Below are positions 1 through 7,333 of a stretch of DNA of 28,193 bases, piece after piece. Position 1 is the first letter of the stretch, and each line of letters opens with the position of its first letter. Origin of the DNA: RGIG3009 sp045648765 (lineage in GTDB: Bacteria; Bacillota; Clostridia; Oscillospirales; Acutalibacteraceae). A model generated the notes under the pieces. That model made no database searches. It saw nothing but the letters and a program-made list of their open reading frames with translations, and was not told where the DNA came from. The stretch lies in the NCBI GenBank assembly GCA_045648765.1, contig JAZROQ010000028.1:1-28193 (forward strand), written 5' to 3'. A program made the translations under genes and the position numbers.

Positions 1-147
1 ATTGGAAGAATATTGCGCAAGAATATGACACCCGAAGAACGGCATTTGTGGTATGATTTTTTAAGAACATATCCTATAAGATTTAACAGACAAAAAATTA
101 TAAGAAACTATGTGGTTGATTTTTACTGCGCAAAAGCAAAATTTTAG
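1..147 (+). pseudogene. DUF559 endonuclease-domain protein, C-terminally truncated remnant
   Basis: Frame 1 reads LRKNMTPEERHLWYDFLRTY, then RFNRQKIIRNYVVDFYCAKAKF and a TAG stop at 145-147. This matches the N-terminal half of DUF559 proteins (Vsr-like PD-(D/E)XK fold). In intact members the text after VDFYCAKAKL continues into a catalytic ELDGxxH segment, which is missing here. The 5' end lies outside the window. The remnant is followed within 35 bp by a family A repeat. A broken or shortened gene is the simplest reading; a functional short form is unlikely because the catalytic strand is absent. The DUF559 assignment is from recognition of the motif, not from a search. Confidence 0.7.
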
Positions 148-181
148 AGGTGTTTGCGAGTATATTGATTTGTGCGTAAAG

Positions 182-277
182 CAATCCCTCAGTCAGCTTT
201 GCTGACAGCTCCCTTTACACAAGGGAGCCTAACGCACAACCTGCGCAAAAAAAAGCCTCCCTTTACACAAGGGAGGC
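182..277. repeat. Family A repeat plus a second A-type hairpin
   Basis: A full A half-element runs 182-229: CAATCCCTC, a variable hairpin (GTCAGC TTT GCTGAC), then the conserved hairpin CTCCCTTTACACAAGGGAG. A second copy of only the distal hairpin lies at 255-277 and serves as the bcp terminator. The same half-element recurs at 12116, 15126, 15239, 15398, 19110, 23329, 24668, 24921 and 28154. Confidence 0.85.
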
Positions 278-284
278 TTTTTTT
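255..284 (-). terminator. Intrinsic terminator of the GDPD-nitroreductase-bcp operon, made from a family A hairpin
   Basis: The stem GCCTCCCTT/AAGGGAGGC (9 bp, loop TACAC) is flanked by A8 on the left and T7 on the right, so it can act on both strands. It begins immediately after the bcp stop codon (TAA at 285-283). The stem and loop are identical to the conserved distal hairpin of the dispersed A repeat. Confidence 0.85.
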
Positions 285-735
285 ATAACAGTTGCAAGAC
301 TTCTTCGGCGTTGGTATCGGGTTTGACTTTGGGCATGGCGGCAATGACCGTGCCATTTTCATCCAGTACATAGGTGGTGCGCACCACACCCATGCCGACT
401 TTGCCACACATTTTCTTTTCTTGCCACACGCCGTAAGCTTCGAGCACGGTGTGTTCAACATCCGAAAGCAGCACAAAGGGAAGTTCGTATTTTTCGGCAA
501 ATTTCAGGTGCGAGGCGGGGGTGTCTTTGCTAATCCCAATCACCACGGCGTTTTTTTGCTCGATTGCCGTGTTATGTGTGGCAAACGCACACGCTTGGCG
601 GGTGCAACCCGAAGTATTATCTTTGGGATAAAAGTAAAGCACCACTCTTTTGCCCGCAAAATCCGAAAGCGAAACCAAGTTGCCGTTTTTGTCGGGCAAG
701 GTGAACGCGGGGGCTTTTTCTCCAATTTTTAACAC
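283..735 (-). CDS. bcp: Thioredoxin-dependent thiol peroxidase (Bcp/PrxQ peroxiredoxin)
   Basis: A 150-aa cytosolic peroxiredoxin of the Bcp/PrxQ type that reduces hydrogen peroxide and organic hydroperoxides with electrons from thioredoxin. The peroxidatic cysteine is C44 in DNTSGCTRQAC and the resolving cysteine is C49, five residues on, as in atypical 2-Cys PrxQ. Serine replaces the usual proline two residues before C44. The C-terminal GVVRTTYVLDENG segment is also typical, and the length is normal for the family. The start is GTG at 735, overlapping the last codons of the nitroreductase gene, with a GAGGAG-like ribosome site inside that gene. It is the last gene of a three-gene minus-strand operon and ends in a repeat-derived terminator. 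The pairing with a nitroreductase suggests redox or stress detoxification. Confidence 0.93.
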   Translation of the reverse strand: MLKIGEKAPAFTLPDKNGNLVSLSDFAGKRVVLYFYPKDNTSGCTRQACAFATHNTAIEQKNAVVIGISKDTPASHLKFAEKYELPFVLLSDVEHTVLEAYGVWQEKKMCGKVGMGVVRTTYVLDENGTVIAAMPKVKPDTNAEEVLQLL

Positions 736-1250
736 TGCGAAATCAACTCCTCTGTTGTTTTGCGTTTTTTGTCGCGCCCTTCATCCAGCGCGTAACCGAG
801 CGTGATGACCAGACGTACTGTGCCGTTGATACCGCACAGTTTGCAAATTTTGTCGCTGTCGAGCCAGCCGATGATGCAACTGCCAAGACCTTGCGCCGCT
901 GCTTCGGCGGTGATATAGGCCGACACAATGCCAATGTCAATCGAGCGGTAGTCGTTGTGTTTGAGTTTGGCACCCAAAGCCGCCATTTTGCAATACGGTT
1001 CTTCCGAAATAATCAGCAACACGGGGGCTTGGTCGACAAAGGTGTTAATTTTCATATCGCGGGTGGTACGCGCGACTTCTTTGGCTTTTTCGCCCGTGCA
1101 TACCGTGATATGATACGGTTGACCGTTACACGCCGAAGGAGCAAGCCGTGCGCTTTCTAAAACGGCTTGCAGTTTTTCGGGTTCGACCGGGCGGGTTTCG
1201 TCGTATTTGCGGCACGAATACCGCGCTTTGGCAATTTCGGTAAAGTTCAT
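729..1250 (-). CDS. Nitroreductase-family FMN oxidoreductase
   Basis: A 173-aa protein of the nitroreductase fold, expected to bind FMN and reduce nitro or quinone-like substrates with NAD(P)H as a dimer. The N-terminal YSCRKYDE (11-18) is the usual RRSxRxY/F phosphate-binding region, SARLAPSACNGQPYH (33-47) is the conserved APSAxNxQPW-like segment, and a glycine-rich GLGSCIIGW follows near residue 120. The physiological substrate cannot be told from sequence. The ATG at 1250 is preceded by AAGGTG 6 bp upstream, and the upstream GDPD stop is only 11 bp away, so the genes are co-transcribed. The 3' end overlaps the bcp start by 7 bp. Confidence 0.9.
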   Translation of the reverse strand: MNFTEIAKARYSCRKYDETRPVEPEKLQAVLESARLAPSACNGQPYHITVCTGEKAKEVARTTRDMKINTFVDQAPVLLIISEEPYCKMAALGAKLKHNDYRSIDIGIVSAYITAEAAAQGLGSCIIGWLDSDKICKLCGINGTVRLVITLGYALDEGRDKKRKTTEELISQC

Positions 1251-1261
1251 GGTATCACCTT

Positions 1262-1981
1262 TTATTCTAAAATGTCGGTGGTGATGTAGTCGACACCCAT
1301 TGCCACCAATTTTTCGGCGTGTTCTTTGTTATCTACCGTCCAGCAGTTGACTTTAATGCCGTGTTCGTGCAAAAAATCGACCAGTTCCTTGCTGACTAAC
1401 TCGTAATAGATGCTGACATCGATTTTGTCTTTGATGACGTTATCCAAAATTTCCTCTGTGAGCTCGTCGGAAAGCAGTTGCACCGATTGTTTGGGGAGAA
1501 GGTGGCGAACCTTGCGTAAATTCTCATACGAAAAGGCAATGAAGGTGGTGTCTTCCAAATGGTCGTATGCTTTGACCATTTCGATAATTTGTGCAATTTC
1601 TTCCTCGGTAAAATCCGATTTGAGTTCAATAACACTATGCTTTTGGTATTTTTTGCAGATGGAAAGATATTCCTGCGGTGTGCTGACACGTAAATCAAAA
1701 CGGGTTTTGGTTTTATCGGTATCGTACAACACAACACTTTGCAAGTCGGCAAGCGGGACTTGCTCCATCTTCATATCGACACCCGCTACCACCCACAACG
1801 TACGGTCGTGGAACAGCACAAATTTGCCGTCCAAGGTGCGGTAAACATCGGTTTCCATGCCGTAGTACGAACGGTTGCCCGCTGCCACGAACGCCGCATT
1901 GGTGTTTTCGCGTTCGAGCCACGAAACACCGCGGTGCGCAATCATTTTGACCGAGCCTTTGTTGATTTTGATGGTGTCCAC
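1262..1981 (-). CDS. Glycerophosphodiester phosphodiesterase (GDPD) family protein
   Basis: A 239-aa protein with the GDPD TIM-barrel signature. It has IAHRG with H16 and R17, EN at 25-26, METDVYRTLDGKFVLFHD with metal ligands E43 and D45 and catalytic H58, and a later VIELKS strand. It ends in the typical GVDYITTDI barrel strand. Such enzymes split glycerophosphodiesters into glycerol-3-phosphate and an alcohol. No signal peptide is seen, so it should act in the cytosol. The start is GTG at 1981 with GGGAG 7 bp upstream; the downstream ATG (M13) would have no ribosome site. It is the first gene of the operon, from its own extended -10 promoter. Confidence 0.9.
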   Translation of the reverse strand: MDTIKINKGSVKMIAHRGVSWLERENTNAAFVAAGNRSYYGMETDVYRTLDGKFVLFHDRTLWVVAGVDMKMEQVPLADLQSVVLYDTDKTKTRFDLRVSTPQEYLSICKKYQKHSVIELKSDFTEEEIAQIIEMVKAYDHLEDTTFIAFSYENLRKVRHLLPKQSVQLLSDELTEEILDNVIKDKIDVSIYYELVSKELVDFLHEHGIKVNCWTVDNKEHAEKLVAMGVDYITTDILE

Positions 1982-2009
1982 AGTATCACTCCCAGACGAA
2001 TTTTATTAC

Positions 2010-2038
2010 AGTATAGCACACGTGCGGGATATGCGCAA
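2010..2038 (-). promoter_or_regulatory. Sigma-A-type extended -10 promoter of the GDPD operon
   Basis: On the minus strand a weak -35 TTGCGC (2038-2033) is followed after 17 bp by TATACT (2015-2010), preceded by TGTGC, an extended -10 (TRTG) element. It lies 29 bp upstream of the GTG start. Confidence 0.75.
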
Positions 2039-2074
2039 TAAAAAAAGCAGGCAACCACCAGTTGCCTGCTTTTT
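2039..2074 (-). terminator. Bidirectional terminator after the antiporter gene
   Basis: A 10-bp stem AGCAGGCAAC/GTTGCCTGCT (2046-2055 and 2061-2070) with loop CACCA, flanked by an A-run and a T-run. It starts directly after the antiporter stop codon and separates the MATE/antiporter operon from the GDPD promoter. Confidence 0.9.
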
Positions 2075-2075
2075 A

Positions 2076-3374
2076 TTAGGTTTCTTCTTTTGCCGCGTTG
2101 ATACGTTTGGCGGATTGTTTGTTTTCGGGGTTGATTTCGCCCGCTTTGAGCAACGCGTTTTTGGTAAGAACAGGGCCGACCAGTTCATAAATGAGCACCG
2201 CAAACAACACGATGTTGCGCACCAAAGCGCCCTCGGTTTCGCCGAGTTGCATGGCGGAAACCGACATACCCAGTGCCACACCCGCTTGCGGAAGCAAGGT
2301 GATGCCCAAATATTTGACGATGTTTTCATCGCAGCCGGTCATTTTGGCGCTGATGGCCGCACCCGCCATTTTACCGATGGAACGGAACACAATGAACACC
2401 ACGCCAATGCCCACAATGGCAAGGCGGGTAAACACCGCGAGTTCCAGTTCGGCACCGCTGATGACGAAAAACAATACAAACAACGGCGTGGTCCAGCGGT
2501 CGACACGGTCCATGAGTTCTTCGGACGATTCGCACACGTTGCAAAACACCGTGCCGAGCATCATGCACGCCAAAAGCGGCGAAGTGGCAATGGTGATGGG
2601 ACCGACAGGGATTTTAATCATGGTGACTGCCACGGTCAAAATGACAAACGTGACCGAAACCGACAACCGTTTGGAACGCGAATGAAACAGGTTTTCGGCT
2701 TTGTCAAACACAAACCCGACAACCGCGCCAAGCAACAACGAGGCGACAATCTCGATGAGCGGATTGACCACAATGGAAAACACATCGACGTGACCGCTGA
2801 CCATGCCTTTGGCAATACCAAACGACACGGCAAACAGCACCAAGCCCACCGCATCGTCGAGCGCGACGATGGGAAGCAACAAATCGGTGAGTTTGCCTTT
2901 GGCTTTATATTGGCGCACCACCATTAAGGTGGCGGCGGGAGCGGTGGCGGAGGCAATGGCACCCAAGGTGACAGCCACGCTCATGGGCAGTACGGTGGCA
3001 CCCAAAATGACCGACAACCCGCAAAGCGCAATATCCACCACGACGGTGGCAACCACCGCTTGGAAAATACCGATAACCGTGGCTTGTTTGCCGATTTTTT
3101 TGAGTTGCGAAAGCCGAAACTCGTTGCCGATGGAAAAGGCAATAAACCCAAGTGCCACATCGGAAATGACGCCGAAATGTTCCACATATTCCATCGACGT
3201 AAAGCCGAGCCCCTCAATTGACAGTGCGGTGCCGAGCTGACCGAGCCCATACGGACCAACCAACACGCCCGCAATCAAATAACCCGTAACAGCGGGCAAA
3301 CCCAGCGGTTTTATCAGACGTGTCATAAACAACCCTGCCATCAAGGCAATGGCAATACTCAGTAAAATATCCAT
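2076..3374 (-). CDS. Cation:proton antiporter (CPA2/KefB-like membrane domain)
   Basis: A 432-aa polytopic membrane protein with about 12 hydrophobic segments and no cytosolic TrkA/RCK domain. It has the CPA2 hallmarks: an N-terminal LPAVTGYLIAGVLVGP (27-42), GAIASATAPAATL in the unwound-helix region, and the ion-binding pair in VALDDAVGLVLF. CPA2 members exchange Na+ or K+ for protons; which ion is used here is unknown. The charged C-terminal tail (about 30 residues, NPENKQSAKRINAAKEET) is cytosolic. The start ATG at 3374 has AGGAG 8 bp upstream, inside the last codons of the MATE gene, whose stop is 3 bp away, so translation is probably coupled. Confidence 0.9.
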   Translation of the reverse strand: MDILLSIAIALMAGLFMTRLIKPLGLPAVTGYLIAGVLVGPYGLGQLGTALSIEGLGFTSMEYVEHFGVISDVALGFIAFSIGNEFRLSQLKKIGKQATVIGIFQAVVATVVVDIALCGLSVILGATVLPMSVAVTLGAIASATAPAATLMVVRQYKAKGKLTDLLLPIVALDDAVGLVLFAVSFGIAKGMVSGHVDVFSIVVNPLIEIVASLLLGAVVGFVFDKAENLFHSRSKRLSVSVTFVILTVAVTMIKIPVGPITIATSPLLACMMLGTVFCNVCESSEELMDRVDRWTTPLFVLFFVISGAELELAVFTRLAIVGIGVVFIVFRSIGKMAGAAISAKMTGCDENIVKYLGITLLPQAGVALGMSVSAMQLGETEGALVRNIVLFAVLIYELVGPVLTKNALLKAGEINPENKQSAKRINAAKEET

Positions 3375-3377
3375 GTG

Positions 3378-4742
3378 TTAACTCCTTGTAACAGAATGTA
3401 TCCATTTGAATTTAAAAAAGTACGGCAGTATCATGCACACTTTGGGAACGTCTTCGGCAAGCAGCATGATCAAGTATACCGTGGTGAAATCGACGTGAAA
3501 GACCAAACCGAGCAAAGCGGTGATGGGCAACGAAATGCCCCACAGGCAAACACCGTCGAACAACATGCCGATGCGCGTGTTGCCGCCGGGACGAAAAACG
3601 CCCACAATGGTGATGTAGGGGATGTTGCGCAATGTCGATTCCAAAGAGAAAATAAACAACAGCGTAAACGCCACCGAAGAGGCCTCTGCCGACAGCGAAA
3701 AGCACGAAAGAATCGGTGTGCGCAAAGCAATGATCAAAAGCCCTAAGCCAAGCGAAACCACCGGTGTGAGCAATAAAAACCGCTTGGAATACTCACGCAC
3801 TTCGTCAAGCTTGCCTTCGCCGATACGTTTGCCGATCATGACGGCGCACGCGTTGCACAAACCGATCAGCGCCACAAACGCCAAGTTTTGTACCGTGTTG
3901 TTGATGGTCAACGCGGCGACGTTGCTTTCGCCCATTCGGCCATAGACCATGTTGGTGCCAGCCGTGCCGAGCGCCCACATGGATTCGTTGATAAACGCGG
4001 GCAGCGCCATGGCGAAAAATTGACCGACAAACCCTTTGCCGAAGCAAAACAATTTATGCAGCGGACAACGCAAAATATTACGTTTAAAAAACGAAACCGT
4101 AAAGATAAACAGCGGATTAATGCACGAAGAAATCACCGTGGCAATCGCGGCGCCGCGAATGCCGAGCGCGGGAAAACCGCCTTTGCCGAAAATGAGCAAC
4201 CAGTTAAACAGCACGTTGACCGAAACGGCAATGATGTTGGAAATGACAGGCAACCGCACTTGTTCGACCGAACGTAAAATGGTGCAAAACCCAAAATTGA
4301 GACCAATGCCGATGTACGAAAACGCGGCAATGCGCAAATATTGCGCGCCTTGTTCGATGATGGCGGGAGAATTGGTATACAACGAAAGCACTTGTTTGGG
4401 GAACGCGCCGACAAGCACCGCGCACGTCACCGCTATGCTACCGCACAAAAGCAACACTAAACCATAGGTGCGGCGAATGCCTTTTTGGTCTTTGGCACCC
4501 CAATATTGCGCGGCAAACACGGCACCGCCCGAACAAATGCCCACAAAAAACAAGTTGACCAGTTGAGCAACCTGCGCCGACTGCCCCACCGCGGCAACCG
4601 CAATGTCACCAAGCCTGCCAACCATGATGTTATCCACAATGGCAAGGCAGCTGATGAGTAATTGTTGCAAAATGATCGGTACTGCGAGCGAAATTAGCGT
4701 TTTCCAAAACAGTTTATCGCGTACCATACGTTTTATAAACAC
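3378..4742 (-). CDS. MATE-family multidrug/metabolite exporter
   Basis: A 454-aa, 12-TM MATE (MOP superfamily) transporter. The N-terminal half has AVPIILQQLLISCLAIVDNIMVGRLG, typical of DinF/NorM-like members, and the central region has the repeated fold starting at ALPAFINESMWALGTAGTNMVYGRMG. These proteins use Na+ or H+ gradients to export cationic compounds; the substrate is unknown. An upstream in-frame GTG at 4760 exists, but GAGGTG lies 5-6 bp before the GTG at 4742, so I start there. The gene is transcribed from a promoter that shares its -35 with divergent spoVAC, and it is followed by the antiporter. Confidence 0.9.
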   Translation of the reverse strand: MFIKRMVRDKLFWKTLISLAVPIILQQLLISCLAIVDNIMVGRLGDIAVAAVGQSAQVAQLVNLFFVGICSGGAVFAAQYWGAKDQKGIRRTYGLVLLLCGSIAVTCAVLVGAFPKQVLSLYTNSPAIIEQGAQYLRIAAFSYIGIGLNFGFCTILRSVEQVRLPVISNIIAVSVNVLFNWLLIFGKGGFPALGIRGAAIATVISSCINPLFIFTVSFFKRNILRCPLHKLFCFGKGFVGQFFAMALPAFINESMWALGTAGTNMVYGRMGESNVAALTINNTVQNLAFVALIGLCNACAVMIGKRIGEGKLDEVREYSKRFLLLTPVVSLGLGLLIIALRTPILSCFSLSAEASSVAFTLLFIFSLESTLRNIPYITIVGVFRPGGNTRIGMLFDGVCLWGISLPITALLGLVFHVDFTTVYLIMLLAEDVPKVCMILPYFFKFKWIHSVTRS

Positions 4743-4768
4743 TGCCTCACCTCTTTTCACAAGAAAAT

Positions 4769-4821
4769 ATCATACTGCAAACGGTTTCATTTTGCAACTG
4801 TTATTATAAAAAAGGTATACT
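4769..4821. promoter_or_regulatory. Divergent promoters for MATE (-) and spoVAC (+) sharing one palindromic -35 box
   Basis: TTGCAA at 4792-4797 is its own reverse complement. On the plus strand it is followed after 18 bp by TATACT (4816-4821), leading to spoVAC at 4867. On the minus strand it is followed after 17 bp by TATGAT (4774-4769), leading to the MATE gene at 4742. Both spacings suit sigma-A. Confidence 0.65.
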
Positions 4822-4866
4822 TTCGGTATCACTGACAAAAAATAAAGCGAAAGAGGTGTAAATAAC

Positions 4867-5310
4867 GTGAAAATGACAAGCAAAGAATACAGCAAAATGG
4901 CAAGTATGCGCGCCAAAAAATCGCCCTCGCTTAAAAACTGTGTGTGGGCGTTTGTGGTAGGCGGCGGGTTATGCGCGGCGGCGCAAGTGGTGATTTTGTT
5001 TGCAACGGCAGGTGGCATGGAAGATAAAAACGCGCGGTTGTTCGGCTCGTTTTTACTGATTGGGTTTAGCGTGTTGCTGACAGCGCTGAATGTGTTTGAC
5101 AACGTTGCCAAGCACGCGGGTGCAGGGACCATTGTGCCGATTACGGGGTTTGCCAATTCCATGGCATCGCCCGCGCAGGAATTTAAGTCCGAAGGGTTTG
5201 TTTTGGGGACCGGTGCCAAAATGTTCAGCATTGCGGGGCCGGTGCTCGTGTACGGCATTGTGGCAAGTGTGGTGTATGGGATTGTGTATTGGTTGATGCA
5301 AACATTGTAA
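4867..5310 (+). CDS. spoVAC: Stage V sporulation protein AC (SpoVAC)
   Basis: A 147-aa integral membrane protein with about four hydrophobic segments. It carries the SpoVAC/SpoVAEB signatures: KSPSLKNCVWAFVVGGGLC (18-36), a central LTALNVFDNVAKHAGAGT, then VPITGFANSMASPAQEFKSE, and the closing KMFSIAGPVLVYG. In Bacillus, SpoVAC forms a mechanosensitive channel in the spore inner membrane that moves dipicolinic acid. The length fits SpoVAC better than the shorter SpoVAEb. The start is GTG at 4867 with AGAGGTG 8 bp upstream. The usual partners spoVAD and spoVAE do not follow: the next gene has its own promoter and another function. No terminator is seen after it. Confidence 0.88.
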   Translation: MKMTSKEYSKMASMRAKKSPSLKNCVWAFVVGGGLCAAAQVVILFATAGGMEDKNARLFGSFLLIGFSVLLTALNVFDNVAKHAGAGTIVPITGFANSMASPAQEFKSEGFVLGTGAKMFSIAGPVLVYGIVASVVYGIVYWLMQTL

Positions 5311-5344
5311 AAACTACACTGTTTGATTTTTTGCTTTGCAACGA

Positions 5345-5373
5345 TTGCACTCGGGTGAGGGGTGTGCTATACT
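5345..5373 (+). promoter_or_regulatory. Extended -10 promoter of the ceramidase-like gene
   Basis: -35 TTGCAC (5345-5350), 17-bp spacer, -10 TATACT (5368-5373) preceded by TGTGC. The 12-base core TGTGCTATACTG is identical to the one at the GDPD promoter and to the promoter before TerS. Confidence 0.8.
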
Positions 5374-5407
5374 GACCGTGTAAAAACATGGAGCGGGAAG
5401 TGACACT

Positions 5408-6727
5408 ATGTCTGAAAAACATGCTTTTTATTGCGGAGCCGGCAAAGCCGACATCACCCCCAAACTCGGAACGATTCTTTATGGCTACGTGCCCGGCAGA
5501 CCTGCCAAGGTGGTGGGTGACCCGTTGGCCGTTACGGCTATTAAACTTGCTTCGAAGGAAGAATCGGCCTTGCTGATTACCTGCGACTTAGCCTCGATCA
5601 ACCCCGAACTTGCCGCCCGTTTGCGCACGTTGGCGGGAAAAGCCGCCGAAGTAACACCCAAAAACGTTATTGTTAACGTCACACACACGCACTCGGCGCC
5701 CAATTGCAGTTTGGATTCCGGTTGGGGGAAAGTGGATACCGACTATATCGAAACGATTTTAGTTCCCGCTGTGGAAAAAGCTGCCGCCGCTGCCGCCGCC
5801 GATTGCCGCCCGGCTGTGATGGGTATTGGCGAAACCGACAGCGACGTAGGGATTAACCGCCGCGAACTTACCGAAGAGGGCAAAATTGTTTTGGGACAAA
5901 ACCCGTGGGGTCCCCGCGATCCCAAAATGACGGTGTTATCGTTCAAAGATGCCAACAACAACACCATTGCGAATCTCATTCACTATGCTTGTCACGGCAC
6001 CGCCGCCAGTTCGGGTCCCGAAATCACACGCGACTGGTACGGTGTGATGACCGATATGTTAAGCCGAGAAACAGGCGGTATTTCTGCCTTTTTCCAAGGG
6101 TTTGAGGGTGACCAAGGGCCTCGTTTGCCCAACGGTAAAACCATTCAAAGTTACGATGCCGCTTTGCGGTTGGGCGCGTGCGCCGGTGTGGATGCCGTGC
6201 GCGCTTGGCGGTCCATTAAAGAATGGTGCGAAGTTCCCATTGAGGTGCTGCACGGTACGGTTTCTATTCCCTTTGACCCGTTGGCTTCCAAAGAAAAAGC
6301 CGAAGAAGAATTGGCAAAAATCGGCACTCTCGAACAAATTTATGCCGAGGATCGGCTTTCAGATGTAAACAATTATATGCACTGGAACAACGTGCTTGCC
6401 GAGCACGCTTCGGGCAAACCGTTTAAAACGCATTTCACCTTTGAACAAAGCATTGTCACTTTGGGTCCCGTTGCCATTTTGCCCGCGCCGTTTGAAGCGT
6501 TTGCCGAAATTGGGTTGCGGTTGCGCAAAAGCAGTCCTTATCCCTACACGCTTAACTTGTGCAACACCCACGGTTGCTATGCTTATTTGCCGACACTCGG
6601 TGACATAGCGCGTGGCGGGTACGAGGTGTGGCATTTTCTGCTTGCCATGCGCACCACTTATCCCCTGCCCCAAAACACCGACGATTATTGGGTAAAAGAA
6701 AACTTGGCAATTTTACGAAAAGAGTAA
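5408..6727 (+). CDS. Neutral/alkaline ceramidase-like hydrolase (N-terminal catalytic domain family)
   Basis: A 439-aa protein resembling the N-terminal domain of neutral/alkaline non-lysosomal ceramidases. It begins with GAGKADITP (10-18), typical of the family, has the zinc-site-like VNVTHTHSAP near residues 90-100 and HYACHGT near 195-202, and FQGFEGDQGPR like the GxxGD segment. Full-length ceramidases are longer, with a C-terminal beta domain that is absent here, and no signal peptide is seen. An intracellular amidohydrolase acting on a lipid or another N-acyl compound is possible; true ceramidase activity is unproven. The ATG at 5408 has a GGAAGTG ribosome site. The gene is monocistronic, between its own promoter and terminator. 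Confidence 0.8.
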   Translation: MSEKHAFYCGAGKADITPKLGTILYGYVPGRPAKVVGDPLAVTAIKLASKEESALLITCDLASINPELAARLRTLAGKAAEVTPKNVIVNVTHTHSAPNCSLDSGWGKVDTDYIETILVPAVEKAAAAAAADCRPAVMGIGETDSDVGINRRELTEEGKIVLGQNPWGPRDPKMTVLSFKDANNNTIANLIHYACHGTAASSGPEITRDWYGVMTDMLSRETGGISAFFQGFEGDQGPRLPNGKTIQSYDAALRLGACAGVDAVRAWRSIKEWCEVPIEVLHGTVSIPFDPLASKEKAEEELAKIGTLEQIYAEDRLSDVNNYMHWNNVLAEHASGKPFKTHFTFEQSIVTLGPVAILPAPFEAFAEIGLRLRKSSPYPYTLNLCNTHGCYAYLPTLGDIARGGYEVWHFLLAMRTTYPLPQNTDDYWVKENLAILRKE

Positions 6728-6730
6728 CCA

Positions 6731-6770
6731 AAAAAAAGGCTTGGCAGTCGCTGACTGCCAAGCCTTTTTT
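6731..6770 (+). terminator. Intrinsic terminator of the ceramidase-like gene
   Basis: A 12-bp perfect stem GGCTTGGCAGTC/GACTGCCAAGCC (6738-6749 and 6753-6764), loop GCT, T6 tail and an A-run in front. Confidence 0.95.
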
Positions 6771-6797
6771 GTATCTTCACCGTGTCGTTTTTAAAGC

Positions 6798-6855
6798 ACT
6801 TGTTGACATTTCAACAAGTTTGTGTTATGCTTTGGCTTGTTGAGGTTTCAACAAG
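6798..6855 (+). promoter_or_regulatory. MarR promoter with two palindromic operators
   Basis: Operator 1 has 9-bp perfect arms ACTTGTTGA (6798-6806) and TCAACAAGT (6811-6819). Operator 2 has 8-bp arms CTTGTTGA (6836-6843) and TCAACAAG (6848-6855). Both have 4-nt centres, and the centres are 37 bp apart. The -35 TTGACA (6803-6808) lies in operator 1 and the -10 TATGCT (6826-6831) lies 17 bp on, just before operator 2. This arrangement indicates repression of the marR-degV operon, most likely by the MarR protein itself. Confidence 0.85.
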
Positions 6856-6873
6856 TATTGCGGAGGTGGGAAT

Positions 6874-7320
6874 ATGACCGAAAGATTCGAAACGTTTACG
6901 GTGCTCATTAACCGAATCAGTCGTAACATTCGAAAGATTAAAAATCAGGAAATGGCGGAATACCGTTTGCGAAGCGCGCACGTTTCTTGCTTGTATTATC
7001 TTTACACCAACAAAGGCGCAACGGCTACCGACCTTTGTGAACGTTGCGAGGAAGATAAAGCAACCATTTCCCGCGCTGTCGATTATCTTGAAACAAACGG
7101 ATTTTTGACTTGTGAATCCAAAAGTATTAAACGGTATAAAAGTCCGCTTATTTTGACAGACAAAGGGACCGAGGTGGGCAAAAAGATTGCCGATAAAATC
7201 AGCCGTGTTCTTGATGCCGTCAGCGATGGACTTACCGAGGAGGAAAGAGTGGCGTTTTATCGCAGCCTTTCCATTATCAGCGAAAGTTTAGATGTCGTTT
7301 CCAAAAACGGCGAAAGATAA
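6874..7320 (+). CDS. MarR-family transcriptional regulator
   Basis: A 148-aa winged-helix MarR regulator. The region RLRSAHVSCLYYLYTNKGATATDLCERCEEDKATISRAVDYLETNGFLTCESKS (about 31-84) carries the helix-turn-helix, with KATISRAVDYLE as recognition helix, followed by the wing (KRYKSPLILTDKG) and the long C-terminal dimerisation helix. The ATG at 6874 is preceded by GGAGGTG. Two identical-type palindromes at its own promoter strongly suggest autoregulation. It is followed 13 bp later by a DegV/FakB gene, so the sensed ligand may be a fatty acid or acyl derivative; this is inference from the neighbour, comparable with FabT, a MarR regulator of lipid synthesis. Confidence 0.92.
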   Translation: MTERFETFTVLINRISRNIRKIKNQEMAEYRLRSAHVSCLYYLYTNKGATATDLCERCEEDKATISRAVDYLETNGFLTCESKSIKRYKSPLILTDKGTEVGKKIADKISRVLDAVSDGLTEEERVAFYRSLSIISESLDVVSKNGER

Positions 7321-7333
7321 GGAGCCGATAGCT

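Noticed and set aside
4801..4866. Sigma-G promoter for spoVAC
   Set aside because: No convincing GCATA-type -35 with a CATACTA-like -10 at the right spacing; the TTGCAA/TATACT pair fits sigma-A better.
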